Assembly: GCA_016787265.1 (NCBI GenBank)
Contig: JAEUVF010000013.1
Span: forward strand, 186,001-250,000
DNA: 64,000 nt
Direction of reading: 5' to 3'
Source of the DNA: Flavipsychrobacter sp.
GTDB taxonomy: Bacteria; Bacteroidota; Bacteroidia; Chitinophagales; Chitinophagaceae
The first letter of the stretch is position 1, and each line of letters begins with the position of its first letter. Made by a program: the position numbers and the translations under genes. Of this stretch, positions 8,952-16,656 are shown one piece after another. The notes under the pieces were generated by a model. The model was not told the DNA's origin. It worked only from the letters and a program-made list of their open reading frames with translations, and searched no databases.

Positions 8952-9116
8952 GGTGGTCTGTTTTCTGAGTTTGAAAGTAAGAAGGTTTCAGTGGTTCAGC
9001 AAGAAGTAGCCCAGTAGCAAAAAGTAAAAGCTATTTATGCCTTGGTACGGGGTGGAATTGAAATTTACTATTGGTCATTGGCTCAAATTACCGATTTTCA
9101 CCCAGGGCTGACATTG

Positions 9117-9124
9117 TACTTTTG
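9117..9124 (+). promoter_or_regulatory. Bacteroidota -7 element (TACTTTTG) for the 9153 gene pair
   Basis: TACTTTTG fits TAnnTTTG exactly. A TTTT at 9094-9097 lies 19 bases upstream, the expected -33 position but not a full TTTG. The start codon at 9153 follows after about 25 bases of leader. The remaining approximately 200-base gap between the pirin gene and this site shows no further structure. Confidence 0.5.
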
Positions 9125-9152
9125 GGGGCCGTCAGGATATTAAACCTATAAT

Positions 9153-9632
9153 ATGAAAAAAGCTTTTTTATTACCATTATGCTTAATTGCCTTTCTTGTT
9201 GATGCAAATTCTCAAGACTACTTACTGCTTGATAGGAACTGGAAAAAGCCAGCAACGCTATCGAATACCATTACAAAGGATGATATAAATAATGGTCGTT
9301 ATCCTATTTACAAAGAAGACTTGGATTCATTAATCATAATTACCAATGAATTCCGAAACCTTAAAAATGATGGCATAAACAGAAGGTACTACAATCCAGA
9401 AGTAATGAAAGCAGGGAATTTCCACTATACCATCGATAATATACGAAGGACTTATGGAGACGGATATGAAATCAACCTGGTAAGCAATGTCCCAGATGGA
9501 AGTTATACATTAAAGCTTTCAGACTCCAGACTTTTACTTCCAAAGAACCAGGAATGGATCCGGAAGTTTATTTCGTACCTGGAATTGACTAAAAGAAATC
9601 TAACCAACCCACCAAAAGCAAAGAAAAAATGA
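9153..9632 (+). CDS. Hypothetical exported protein
   Basis: I do not recognise this 159-residue protein. It has a signal peptide (MKKAFLLPLCLIAFLVDANS) and a mature part with a slightly basic tail (NPPKAKKK). No cysteine motif, repeat or catalytic signature is visible. The composition is lysine- and asparagine-rich and the codons AT-rich compared with the inositol operon, like the next gene. Its stop overlaps the start of the next gene (ATGA), so the two are translationally coupled and probably work together in the envelope. Confidence 0.65.
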   Translation: MKKAFLLPLCLIAFLVDANSQDYLLLDRNWKKPATLSNTITKDDINNGRYPIYKEDLDSLIIITNEFRNLKNDGINRRYYNPEVMKAGNFHYTIDNIRRTYGDGYEINLVSNVPDGSYTLKLSDSRLLLPKNQEWIRKFISYLELTKRNLTNPPKAKKK

Positions 9633-10252
9633 AACAAAATAATCTGTTAAAATATTTTTTCTTTGTTGCATCTATTTTAATAACTAATTGTCTTTTTTCA
9701 CAAACCATCAGAATCGCACCTGGAGCAACTATTTCTAACCTCAAGTGGAGCACTTCTCCCGGGAGTTATATTTTTGATGAATTGTCAGTTCAGCCGGCTG
9801 CATTTGTCGGTATTGAGTACTTCAATAAGGGAGCCTTTACTATTTCCTCCAATGTAGGATATCACTATAAGGCCGGAAGTGAATTGATCTTTATTAGCGA
9901 TAGTCCTGGAAATGGATATAGGGAAGATGTTTTTCACGCAAAATTGGGATATGTGACCCTTAATACCCTGGTTGATTTTAAATTAAAGGGACCAAGGTTT
10001 ACACCATTTGCAAGTGTAGGTCCACGGGTTGACATGAAAGTCTATGACAAAAAATTTCAAGGTGAATTATTCAACGATTTTATTTTTGGAATGAACACGG
10101 GACTTGGAGTGAAATTCAATACAGGTAATATTGGTATTGGTGTGAAGGCTGACTATCTAATTTCGTTTAATAACCTGGCAACTTTAAAAGATACAAAAGT
10201 GCGTGACAATACCTTCTTGATTAGCGTATTTATTGACCTTCCATTAAAGTAA
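9629..10252 (+). CDS. Outer membrane beta-barrel protein (PorT-like fold)
   Basis: A 207-residue protein with an N-terminal signal (ending NCLFSQ) and alternating hydrophobic strands separated by short loops, ending LISVFIDLPLK. Features such as AAFVGIEYFNKGAFTISSNVGYHY, FTPFASVGPRVDMKV and GMNTGLGVKFN are typical of small Bacteroidota outer-membrane beta-barrel proteins. It probably forms an eight-stranded barrel in the outer membrane. It is coupled to the preceding hypothetical gene by a 4-base overlap. Function is unknown; the barrel call rests on pattern and length. Confidence 0.72.
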   Translation: MKQNNLLKYFFFVASILITNCLFSQTIRIAPGATISNLKWSTSPGSYIFDELSVQPAAFVGIEYFNKGAFTISSNVGYHYKAGSELIFISDSPGNGYREDVFHAKLGYVTLNTLVDFKLKGPRFTPFASVGPRVDMKVYDKKFQGELFNDFIFGMNTGLGVKFNTGNIGIGVKADYLISFNNLATLKDTKVRDNTFLISVFIDLPLK

Positions 10253-10371
10253 TTCCGACCACGCCCGGGGCCAATTCTATACCCCAAAGCACGTTTTAAT
10301 TTGACATCAACGATGCTCTATATTCTATCGAAGGAATTACTATTTTTAACCGGACAAGAAGGTTATGGTAT

Positions 10372-11697
10372 ATGAAAGGATCACTATCTAGAAAAGAGTT
10401 TATAAAAAATTCATCGGCATTATTAGCAGGAGCGGGAACTGGTTTGGCAATTCGAAGTAATTCTATTGTTACAGCAGAAATTGAAAGAGGAAATGAACAG
10501 GCATTTGTGATTAAAAATGTTCGCCTCGAAACCGGGTTTGAATGGGAGGGGCAGGATGTGGCAGCTACTAAAACAGACCTGTTTTCTGTAGAATTGAGAG
10601 ATGGGAAATTTTTTAAAATAGGACCCAATACGAATAGCGCAAAAGCAATAGATGCAAAGAATTATCTGATGCTGCCGTCGTTCAAAGACTTGCATATTCA
10701 TCTGGATAAGACTTTTTATGGAGGTCCCTGGAAAGCCCGGATACGTAAAAACAGGACGGTTAAGGATATGATTGCAATGGAAGAGGAGATGCTTCCCGAA
10801 ATGCTGAAGACCTCTACCTATCGGGCAGAAAAGTTAATCGAATTGTTGCAATCGAAAGGTACGGCCTTTGCAAGAAGTCATGTCAATATTGAACCTACCT
10901 CGCAGTTGCAATCACTTCGAAATCTGCAAAAGGCATTAGAAAATAAGAAGCAGGGATTTGGTGCCGAGCTGGTAGCATTTCCGCAACATGGACTCTATTA
11001 CCGTGATTCTACTTTATTAATGAAAGAAGCTGCTCAGTCGGGCATTGATTTTATAGGAGGATTGGATCCAGCATCCATTGATGGAAATATTCATCGCACC
11101 ATGGATTTCACTGTGCAACTGGCATTGGATTATGATAAGGGAATCGATATTCATTTGCATGAGGGTGGTGCAGATGGATTAAAGGGGGTGAATTACCTGA
11201 TTGATAGGGTGAATGAAAACCCTGTATTAAAAAGTCGGACCTGGTTAAGTCATTGTTTTGTATTGGCATCGCTGGATGAAAGCCAACAGGAAGCAATAGC
11301 CGAAAAGCTGGCGGTAGCCGGAATTGGCATAGCCTCCACCATACCAATGGGGCGTTTGCAGATGCCCATTCCCACCTTGTTAAAACACGGAGTTCAGGTA
11401 GTAACCGGCAACGACAGCATCATTGACCACTGGAATAGTTTTGGCACCGGCAGTGTATTGCAAAAAGCGAATCTGATGGCGCAATTATATGGGATGGTAA
11501 CCGAGCTGGAGCTTTCCCAATCTTTAGGTCTGGCTACCGCAGGTATTACACCTCTCAACCGAAAAGGCGAGCAGCAATGGCCCAAAACCGGTGACGAAGC
11601 CAGTTTTGTATTGATAGATGCTAGTTGCTCTGCAGAAGCGTTGGCAAGGGTATCACCGGTACGGAATTTGGTTTATAAAGGGGGATTGATAAGATGA
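10372..11697 (+). CDS. Amidohydrolase / cytosine-deaminase-like protein with signal sequence
   Basis: A 441-residue amidohydrolase-superfamily protein. Metal and catalytic signatures: HIHLDKTFYGGPW (HxH plus the Lys-Thr-Phe seen in cytosine deaminases), RSHVNIEP, DIHLHEGG, LSHCF and TGNDSIIDHW, whose Asp is the last metal/catalytic residue. The closest known type is bacterial cytosine deaminase (CodA-like) and related N-acyl or pterin deaminases. Unlike cytosolic CodA it begins with SRKEFIKNSSALLAGAGTG, a Tat-like or lipid-free export signal (RK instead of RR), so it may act in the periplasm. The substrate is unclear: the family hydrolyses C-N bonds in pyrimidines, pterins or cyclic amides. 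A tiny coupled reading frame follows at its stop. Confidence 0.8.
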   Translation: MKGSLSRKEFIKNSSALLAGAGTGLAIRSNSIVTAEIERGNEQAFVIKNVRLETGFEWEGQDVAATKTDLFSVELRDGKFFKIGPNTNSAKAIDAKNYLMLPSFKDLHIHLDKTFYGGPWKARIRKNRTVKDMIAMEEEMLPEMLKTSTYRAEKLIELLQSKGTAFARSHVNIEPTSQLQSLRNLQKALENKKQGFGAELVAFPQHGLYYRDSTLLMKEAAQSGIDFIGGLDPASIDGNIHRTMDFTVQLALDYDKGIDIHLHEGGADGLKGVNYLIDRVNENPVLKSRTWLSHCFVLASLDESQQEAIAEKLAVAGIGIASTIPMGRLQMPIPTLLKHGVQVVTGNDSIIDHWNSFGTGSVLQKANLMAQLYGMVTELELSQSLGLATAGITPLNRKGEQQWPKTGDEASFVLIDASCSAEALARVSPVRNLVYKGGLIR

Positions 11698-11774
11698 TTG
11701 AACTGTATGAGCCGATGCTGCAGCAACCTAAAGAAATGATTTCGAAGCTGGAAAAGCTGATTGAAAAGAAATAG
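11694..11774 (+). CDS. 26-residue reading frame coupled to the amidohydrolase stop
   Basis: An ATG overlaps the amidohydrolase TGA (ATGA) and opens a 26-codon frame ending TAG at 11772-11774. The product would be a short acidic/basic amphipathic helix (MIELYEPMLQQPKEMISK then LEKLIEKK). It may be a microprotein, but may equally be the remnant of a larger gene lost from between the amidohydrolase and the convergent gene that ends at 11776. No homolog is recognised. Confidence 0.25.
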   Translation: MIELYEPMLQQPKEMISKLEKLIEKK

Positions 11775-11775
11775 T

Positions 11776-12129
11776 TCAAACACCTGCAATGATTGTTATA
11801 CTCTTTGGAATCTCCTGTCCATTTTCTTTGGCCTGTTTAACCTGTTGAAAATAGAGCTTTACCAGGCTTGTATATAATTTGTTGCGCGTAACGTTCAGGT
11901 GTAATTGTGCAGCATCTCTTCGCGTTGGATCTGCTATAATTGCCTTGGCTAGATTATTAGCCATTGCCATTAATTGGTTATTCAGCAATTGGTTCTCCGT
12001 TCGCTTTTTTCGCTTATTCTTTTTTGGGAGCTTGCAGATCACCGATTTGTCGCCGTATCTCTTCAGTACAAACTGATCACCCAATTTGCCGCTATAATCC
12101 TTCAGGATGGAGGTTTTACTACTTGCCAT
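11776..12129 (-). CDS. Small hypothetical basic protein
   Basis: A 117-residue, lysine-rich soluble protein without a signal peptide. The N-terminus (KDYSGKLGDQFVLKRYGDK) resembles short Bacteroidota proteins of unknown function that start with a 'GKLGNxV.. R..' pattern. The central part is very basic (KKNKRKKR), followed by an alpha-helical stretch. It could bind nucleic acid, but nothing proves this. About 106-155 bases before its ATG is the phased ACCCTA array, which may be its control region. It is co-directional with the VapBC-like pair upstream. Confidence 0.55.
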   Translation of the reverse strand: MASSKTSILKDYSGKLGDQFVLKRYGDKSVICKLPKKNKRKKRTENQLLNNQLMAMANNLAKAIIADPTRRDAAQLHLNVTRNKLYTSLVKLYFQQVKQAKENGQEIPKSITIIAGV

Positions 12130-12234
12130 AGGTTTAAAAGGTTGGTGTAGTTATTAAAATACGTAATTCAACAGTATTCTTAATCAGTATATATACATTT
12201 TAATTAGAATTTAATGGGGTTTCATTGGCTTTAG

Positions 12235-12284
12235 ACTCTATAATAACCCTATGAAAACCCTACAAAAACCCTATAAATACCCTA
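12235..12284. repeat. Five ACCCTA motifs phased at exactly 11 bp
   Basis: ACCCTA occurs at 12246, 12257, 12268 and 12279, and a one-mismatch copy ACTCTA at 12235, all exactly 11 bases apart, each followed by an A/T-rich spacer. On the minus strand this reads as TAGGGT repeats. One-turn phasing is what cooperative protein binding on one DNA face would require. The array lies between vapC and the 117-residue gene and upstream of the latter. The rest of this 212-base gap is AT-rich without other structure. Confidence 0.75.
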
Positions 12285-12341
12285 TAATAATATAACTTTA
12301 ATAAAAGCTGCAGCATTATTCCTTCGCCCGGCGAGAAAGGA

Positions 12342-12761
12342 TTAAGTCAACTCTTTTAAAAATTCCAGTGGAGAATAAACAGGTAACGCAGGGATCGCTT
12401 CCTTCTGTAGTTCTTTATCCCTGCTAATGAAAAAGTCTATTTTGTGATGAATTGCTGAATAGTACTGAAGTGCGTCTTCTATATCTTTTATCTTAGAATG
12501 TAAAGCTGTTACTGTTATTTCATGATTAATATCTATGACAGTTATATCCGATAACATAGTAAGCAAAAGTTCTTTTGCTTTTGCATTTCCATATTCTTTT
12601 GTTAGCCAGTATCCAAGAATATGAATAATGGAAGGAGTTACAAATGCCTGAACCTGACCGTTTACTACAAGGTTCATGATTTCCCGGGCAACTGGATATG
12701 CTTCTCTCTTTAAAGTGAAGTCCAATAATACATTGGCATCAAGGAACACTCTAGAAGCCAT
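12342..12761 (-). CDS. PIN-domain ribonuclease toxin (VapC-like)
   Basis: A 139-residue PIN domain protein (PF13470-like, PIN_3). The acidic metal-binding residues are visible: Asp in VFLDANVLLDF near the N-terminus, Asp/Glu in IKDIEDALQYYSA in the middle, and Asp residues in IDFFISRDKEL. PIN toxins are Mg2+-dependent RNases that cut tRNA, rRNA or mRNA. The start overlaps the end of the upstream ribbon-helix-helix gene by 11 bases, the usual antitoxin-toxin order. The partner and spacing support a type II toxin-antitoxin pair; the RNA target is unknown. Confidence 0.88.
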   Translation of the reverse strand: MASRVFLDANVLLDFTLKREAYPVAREIMNLVVNGQVQAFVTPSIIHILGYWLTKEYGNAKAKELLLTMLSDITVIDINHEITVTALHSKIKDIEDALQYYSAIHHKIDFFISRDKELQKEAIPALPVYSPLEFLKELT

Positions 12762-12993
12762 ATTTATTCTTTTGTTCCTCGTAATATAGTTTTTTCAGAT
12801 CAGCGTTCTTTTCAATGTGTGGGGCTTTCAATTGGTCTACCAATTGAATAATGTTCTTTTTCTTAGCTGGTCGGGAAACTTTTTTGAAATATATTTCTAC
12901 TAATTCTGAGATACTTATGTTCTTTTTTGCGGCGTATGCTTTCATGTTTTCCAGCAAAGATTGGTCAATAGTCAGATTTAATCTTGTTTTCAT
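12751..12993 (-). CDS. Antitoxin, ribbon-helix-helix type (DUF6364-like)
   Basis: An 80-residue protein beginning MKTRLNLTIDQSLLENMKAY, a ribbon-helix-helix DNA-binding start, followed by the helix NISISELVEIYFKKV. The C-terminal 35 residues are charged and probably wrap and inhibit the PIN toxin encoded next (11-base overlap). It should repress its own promoter, whose TATATTTG -7 element lies 20 bases upstream. Confidence 0.85.
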   Translation of the reverse strand: MKTRLNLTIDQSLLENMKAYAAKKNISISELVEIYFKKVSRPAKKKNIIQLVDQLKAPHIEKNADLKKLYYEEQKNKYGF

Positions 12994-13012
12994 TTCAATT
13001 GCCTTTACTTTA

Positions 13013-13020
13013 CAAATATA
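13013..13020 (-). promoter_or_regulatory. Bacteroidota -7 element (TATATTTG) of the toxin-antitoxin operon
   Basis: Read on the minus strand, TATATTTG matches TAnnTTTG exactly and ends 20 bases before the antitoxin ATG at 12993. It sits in the 133-base divergent gap shared with the M28 peptidase gene. Confidence 0.55.
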
Positions 13021-13126
13021 CGTACTTATTAGATTTATGCGTATTAATGAGCCAAAATTGGAGCAACGAACGGTCGTTTACCCTAATTCCGTAAATTGTA
13101 AGCCTAACAACAACACTTAAACGAAC

Positions 13127-14677
13127 ATGAGATTTCTGCAGCAAACCCTTGTAGCGGGTTGTTTTCTGGTTAGCACTACTGTATGGTCGCAAAAAAATGA
13201 CTCCCTGGTAGTAGCAGCTATTGTAAAGGAAGCTACTGAACAATCACAATTGGAAGTATTGGCGCACCAGTTGACAGATGGTATCGGACCGCGTCTCGTA
13301 GGTACGCCTCAAATGAAAAATGCAGCCGATTGGGCCATTGCCAGGTATAAGGAATGGGGCATCGATGCCAGAGTGGAAAACTGGGGTGAATGGAGAGGCT
13401 GGGAGAGAGGCATCACTCATATCGACATGGTATCACCAAGAGTGAAATCCCTGGAAGGAATGCAACTGGCCTGGAGCCCAAGCACCAAAGGGAAAACCGT
13501 AACGGGCGAAACCATCATCCTGGCCGATCAACCCGATTCCATCTCCTTTCAAAAATGGCTGCCCAATGTAAAAGGCAAGTTTGTCCTGATTTCCATGAAT
13601 CAGCCTACCGGTCGCCCGGATTACAACTGGCAGGAATGGGCTACTCCGGATTCCTTTGAAAAGATGAAAAAAGAAAGAGAAGCACAAACAGCTGCGTGGA
13701 GAAAACGAATCAGCAAAACCGGATTAAATGCCAAAGACCTTGCATTGGCTATTGAGAAGGCAGGTGCAGCCGGCATTATTTTAAGCAACTGGTCTTCCGG
13801 TTTCGGGGTTAATAAAATCTTTGGCGCTAATACCACCAAAATTCCCACGATTGATGTGGCACTGGAAGATTATGGCATGCTCTATCGCCTGACAGAATCC
13901 GGCGTTAAACCGGTACTGAATGTACGTGCTGATTCCAAAGAACTGGGAACCGTACCAACTTTCAATACCATGGCTGAAATCAAGGGGACAGAAAAGCCCA
14001 ATGAATATGTAATGCTCTCCGCCCATTTTGATTCCTGGGATGGTGGCACGGGTGCTACAGATAATGCAACCGGCACCATTGTGATGATGGAAGCTATGCG
14101 CATTCTAAAAAAAGTGTATCCCAATCCGAAAAGAACCATCCTCGTAGGTCATTGGGGTAGTGAGGAGCAGGGACTGAATGGATCCCGTGCATTTGTAGAA
14201 GATCATCCGGAGATCGTTGCCAATCTGCAGGCTTTATTCAACCAGGACAATGGTACCGGTAGGGTGGCAAATATATCGGGACAGGGATTTTTACATGCCT
14301 ATGATTATTTGGGCAGATGGTTGTCCAAAGTGCCTGAAGAAATCCGTAACGAAATTGAAACCCGTTTTCCTGGTTCTCCCGGTGGTGGCGGATCGGATTA
14401 TGCTTCTTTTATAGCTGTGGGTGCACCTGGCTTTTCACTGAGTTCCAAGAGCTGGTCCTATGGTTCCTATACCTGGCATACCAATCGGGATACCTACGAT
14501 AAGATTGTATTTGATGATGTGCGTAAGAATGCTATCCTCACTGCTATCCTGGTGTATATGGCCTGCGAAGAACCTGAAAAAACATCCAGGGAAAAAGCCG
14601 TGTTGCCGGTTAACCCACGGACAGGTAAGCAGGGAGAATGGCCGGCGCAACGCAAAGCCAATCGGAAAGGAAATTAA
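13127..14677 (+). CDS. M28 family metallopeptidase (exported)
   Basis: A 516-residue zinc peptidase of family M28 with a signal peptide (ending STTVWSQ). The five zinc ligand regions are present in order: His-Asp in SAHFDSWDGG, Asp in TDNATGT, the catalytic Glu-Glu in WGSEEQGLNGS, Asp in FNQDNGTGR, and His in YTWHTNRDTYDK. A PA-domain-like insertion (AGAAGIILSNWSSGFG) lies before the catalytic part. Such enzymes are periplasmic or secreted aminopeptidases or carboxypeptidase Q-like dipeptidases that help use peptides. The C-terminal tail is basic. The gene is followed by a repeat region, then a serine hydrolase gene on the same strand. Confidence 0.92.
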   Translation: MRFLQQTLVAGCFLVSTTVWSQKNDSLVVAAIVKEATEQSQLEVLAHQLTDGIGPRLVGTPQMKNAADWAIARYKEWGIDARVENWGEWRGWERGITHIDMVSPRVKSLEGMQLAWSPSTKGKTVTGETIILADQPDSISFQKWLPNVKGKFVLISMNQPTGRPDYNWQEWATPDSFEKMKKEREAQTAAWRKRISKTGLNAKDLALAIEKAGAAGIILSNWSSGFGVNKIFGANTTKIPTIDVALEDYGMLYRLTESGVKPVLNVRADSKELGTVPTFNTMAEIKGTEKPNEYVMLSAHFDSWDGGTGATDNATGTIVMMEAMRILKKVYPNPKRTILVGHWGSEEQGLNGSRAFVEDHPEIVANLQALFNQDNGTGRVANISGQGFLHAYDYLGRWLSKVPEEIRNEIETRFPGSPGGGGSDYASFIAVGAPGFSLSSKSWSYGSYTWHTNRDTYDKIVFDDVRKNAILTAILVYMACEEPEKTSREKAVLPVNPRTGKQGEWPAQRKANRKGN

Positions 14678-14684
14678 GAAGAGA

Positions 14685-14753
14685 GAATTATGAATTATGA
14701 ATTGTGAATTAGGAATTGGGCGCTCTTCTCACGTCTCACGTCTGACGTCTCAC
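14685..14753. repeat. Interspersed repeats: GAATTATGAATT-type (14685-14720) and ACGTCTCAC-type (14728-14753)
   Basis: The gap after the M28 gene is made of tandem GAATTATGAATTGTGAATT-like units, then three copies of ACGTCT(C/G)A spaced 7-9 bases. The first part is the same sequence family as the long inverted repeat at 56777-56865 (one arm only here), so it is an interspersed element. Both parts look like non-coding mobile or slippage-prone intergenic repeats. Confidence 0.7.
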
Positions 14754-14763
14754 ATTTAATACT

Positions 14764-15900
14764 ATGTATAAATTAATTATCAGATCCCTGCTACTGTTGC
14801 TGCTCCCCGCTATTGCGGGTGCGCAGGTAGAGAGAGCAGAGGAGACCATACAGCACCTAATAGATTCTGGAAAGGCAGTAGGCATAGCGGTTGCCGTAGT
14901 AAAAGACAATAAGCTCGTTTACAGTCAGAATTTTGGGTACAAAGAGCTCGAATCAAAAACTCAATTAAGCAATACGGATATTTTCCGTATTGCTTCTATT
15001 TCCAAATCCTTTTCAGCTACAGCTATTCTGCAATTGGTGAAGGCCCGCAAGCTTAAACTAAGTGATGATGTAAGTGAGCTGATTGGTTTCAACGTTCGCA
15101 ATCCACGGTATCCGGATAAAGTAATTACGCTGGAGCATTTATTATCTCATCGTTCCAGCATCAACGACCGCCAGGGTTATTTTACCCTGGATGCCATCAA
15201 CCCGGCAAAGAATCCGAATGCCGATAGTTGTTATAACGCCTATGCTCCCGGAGAAGGATACCAGTATTGCAATCTGAATTTTAATATGATTGGTACCATC
15301 ATTGAAAAGTATAGTGGGGAGCGATTTGATCAGTATATAAAAAAACATATACTCGATCCGTTGGGTTTGTATGGCGGTTATTGCATTGATTCACTGGATG
15401 CCAGTCGATTTGCTACGATTTATGAATATGTAAATGATACCATCGGATTCCGTGCTTCACCGGGAGCATATGCACCCCGCAGTGAGGAGATCCGAAACTA
15501 TACCATGGGATATAGTACACCCATTTTCTCCCCAACCGGAGGCATGAAGATTTCTGCGATTGACCTTGCCCGTTATATGATGATGCATATGAATTACGGA
15601 AAGAGCAATGGCAAAAGGATTATCCCCAGAAAGCTTAGCCAGCAGATGCAGACCCCTCTGTCCTCCAAAGAAAATTATGGTCTGGCATTGCACAAAACAA
15701 CCCGGTTAATAGCTGATAAAGAGCTGGTCGGACATACTGGTTCCGCCTATGGATTGTACAGTGCCATGTTTTTTGATCCAGCCGAAAAATGGGGGATCGT
15801 GGTGATTAGTAATGGTTGTCATCCATCCTACGTGAACGGGTATAATGGGGTAATCAGGACGGTGTTTGAATCAATTTATGGCGCCTATATTAAAAAGTAA
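14764..15900 (+). CDS. Serine hydrolase (class C beta-lactamase-like)
   Basis: A 378-residue exported enzyme (signal peptide ending AIAGAQ) of family PF00144. The nucleophile motif is SISK (FRIASISKSFSATA), the Tyr motif is YCN (EGYQYCNLNFNMIGT), and the third motif is HTG (LVGHTGSAYGLYS). Length matches a single-domain member, unlike the membrane-anchored paralogue at 1039. Likely role: peptidase or esterase on peptidoglycan peptides or small esters in the periplasm; the sequence does not show antibiotic resistance. The AraC-type gene begins about 50 bases downstream on the same strand. Confidence 0.88.
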   Translation: MYKLIIRSLLLLLLPAIAGAQVERAEETIQHLIDSGKAVGIAVAVVKDNKLVYSQNFGYKELESKTQLSNTDIFRIASISKSFSATAILQLVKARKLKLSDDVSELIGFNVRNPRYPDKVITLEHLLSHRSSINDRQGYFTLDAINPAKNPNADSCYNAYAPGEGYQYCNLNFNMIGTIIEKYSGERFDQYIKKHILDPLGLYGGYCIDSLDASRFATIYEYVNDTIGFRASPGAYAPRSEEIRNYTMGYSTPIFSPTGGMKISAIDLARYMMMHMNYGKSNGKRIIPRKLSQQMQTPLSSKENYGLALHKTTRLIADKELVGHTGSAYGLYSAMFFDPAEKWGIVVISNGCHPSYVNGYNGVIRTVFESIYGAYIKK

Positions 15901-15947
15901 AGTGGCCTGCTGGTCAATTAAATACAATTCATCAATACTATTCTATT

Positions 15948-16643
15948 TTGGGCGGCTACCTGCCATCTCGCAGCAGGAGGAATGGGGGCAATTGCACGTT
16001 TGATGCTTTCCTGAAAGAATATCAGCTAGAGGACCAGGCGCTTAAAGTAATGGCGCCAATAGTGAGAGGCGCAGATACTGACCGGCATGAACTCGCACCA
16101 CAGGTTGCAGGATTATGGGCTATATCAGCCGGACTTGCACACAACTTCAAAGACGATCAGGAACTGTTGCAGTATGGAATGGTTTTGTATGATGCTTTAT
16201 ACAGCTGGGCAAAATATCTGCAAAAAGAAACACATTTACAACAACCCTACGAAAACCTGCTTTGGAAAATATACAGCAGTTTTTTGGAGAAGGGTAAGGG
16301 AGAAAAAAAACAGATTCCTGAGTGGGTGCACGAACTCAGGAATCTGTTACAGGATCATATTGATACGGCGCTAAGCCTCAAAGAAATTTCAACTACACTG
16401 GGTTTACATCCTTCCTATATTTCAAGAGAATTTCCAACTTATTTTAACAACCAGGGCTTTGGCGAATACATAAGAACACAACGAATTGACAAGGCCAAAG
16501 AGCTAATGCGGGATAGGCAATACAGTCTTACAGATATCAGTTATCTGTCCGGGTTTTCAGATCAGAGTCATTTCACCCGAATTTTTAAAAAAGTTACGGG
16601 TATGAATCCATCCGCTTTTCGTCGAAAATTGCTTCGTGAATGA
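15948..16643 (+). CDS. AraC-type regulator fused to a truncated ChrB-like domain (possibly a 5'-truncated gene)
   Basis: Two parts are visible in 231 residues. Residues about 16-105 (CTFDAFLKEYQL, MAPIVRGADTDRHELAPQVAG, ALYSWAKYL) resemble the C-terminal domain of chromate-resistance protein ChrB (PF09828). Residues 130-231 are an AraC helix-turn-helix pair (SLKEISTTLGLHPSYISREF, SLTDISYLSGFSDQSHFTRIF). There is no ATG in this frame before codon 35: the best start is TTG at 15948, and the frame stays open upstream to 15894. The N-terminal part expected of ChrB is absent, so this may be a pseudogene whose 5' end was lost next to the serine hydrolase, or a real short regulator with TTG start. 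A metal or oxyanion signal is plausible but unproven. Confidence 0.65.
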   Translation: MGGYLPSRSRRNGGNCTFDAFLKEYQLEDQALKVMAPIVRGADTDRHELAPQVAGLWAISAGLAHNFKDDQELLQYGMVLYDALYSWAKYLQKETHLQQPYENLLWKIYSSFLEKGKGEKKQIPEWVHELRNLLQDHIDTALSLKEISTTLGLHPSYISREFPTYFNNQGFGEYIRTQRIDKAKELMRDRQYSLTDISYLSGFSDQSHFTRIFKKVTGMNPSAFRRKLLRE

Positions 16644-16656
16644 AATATTTATTCAA

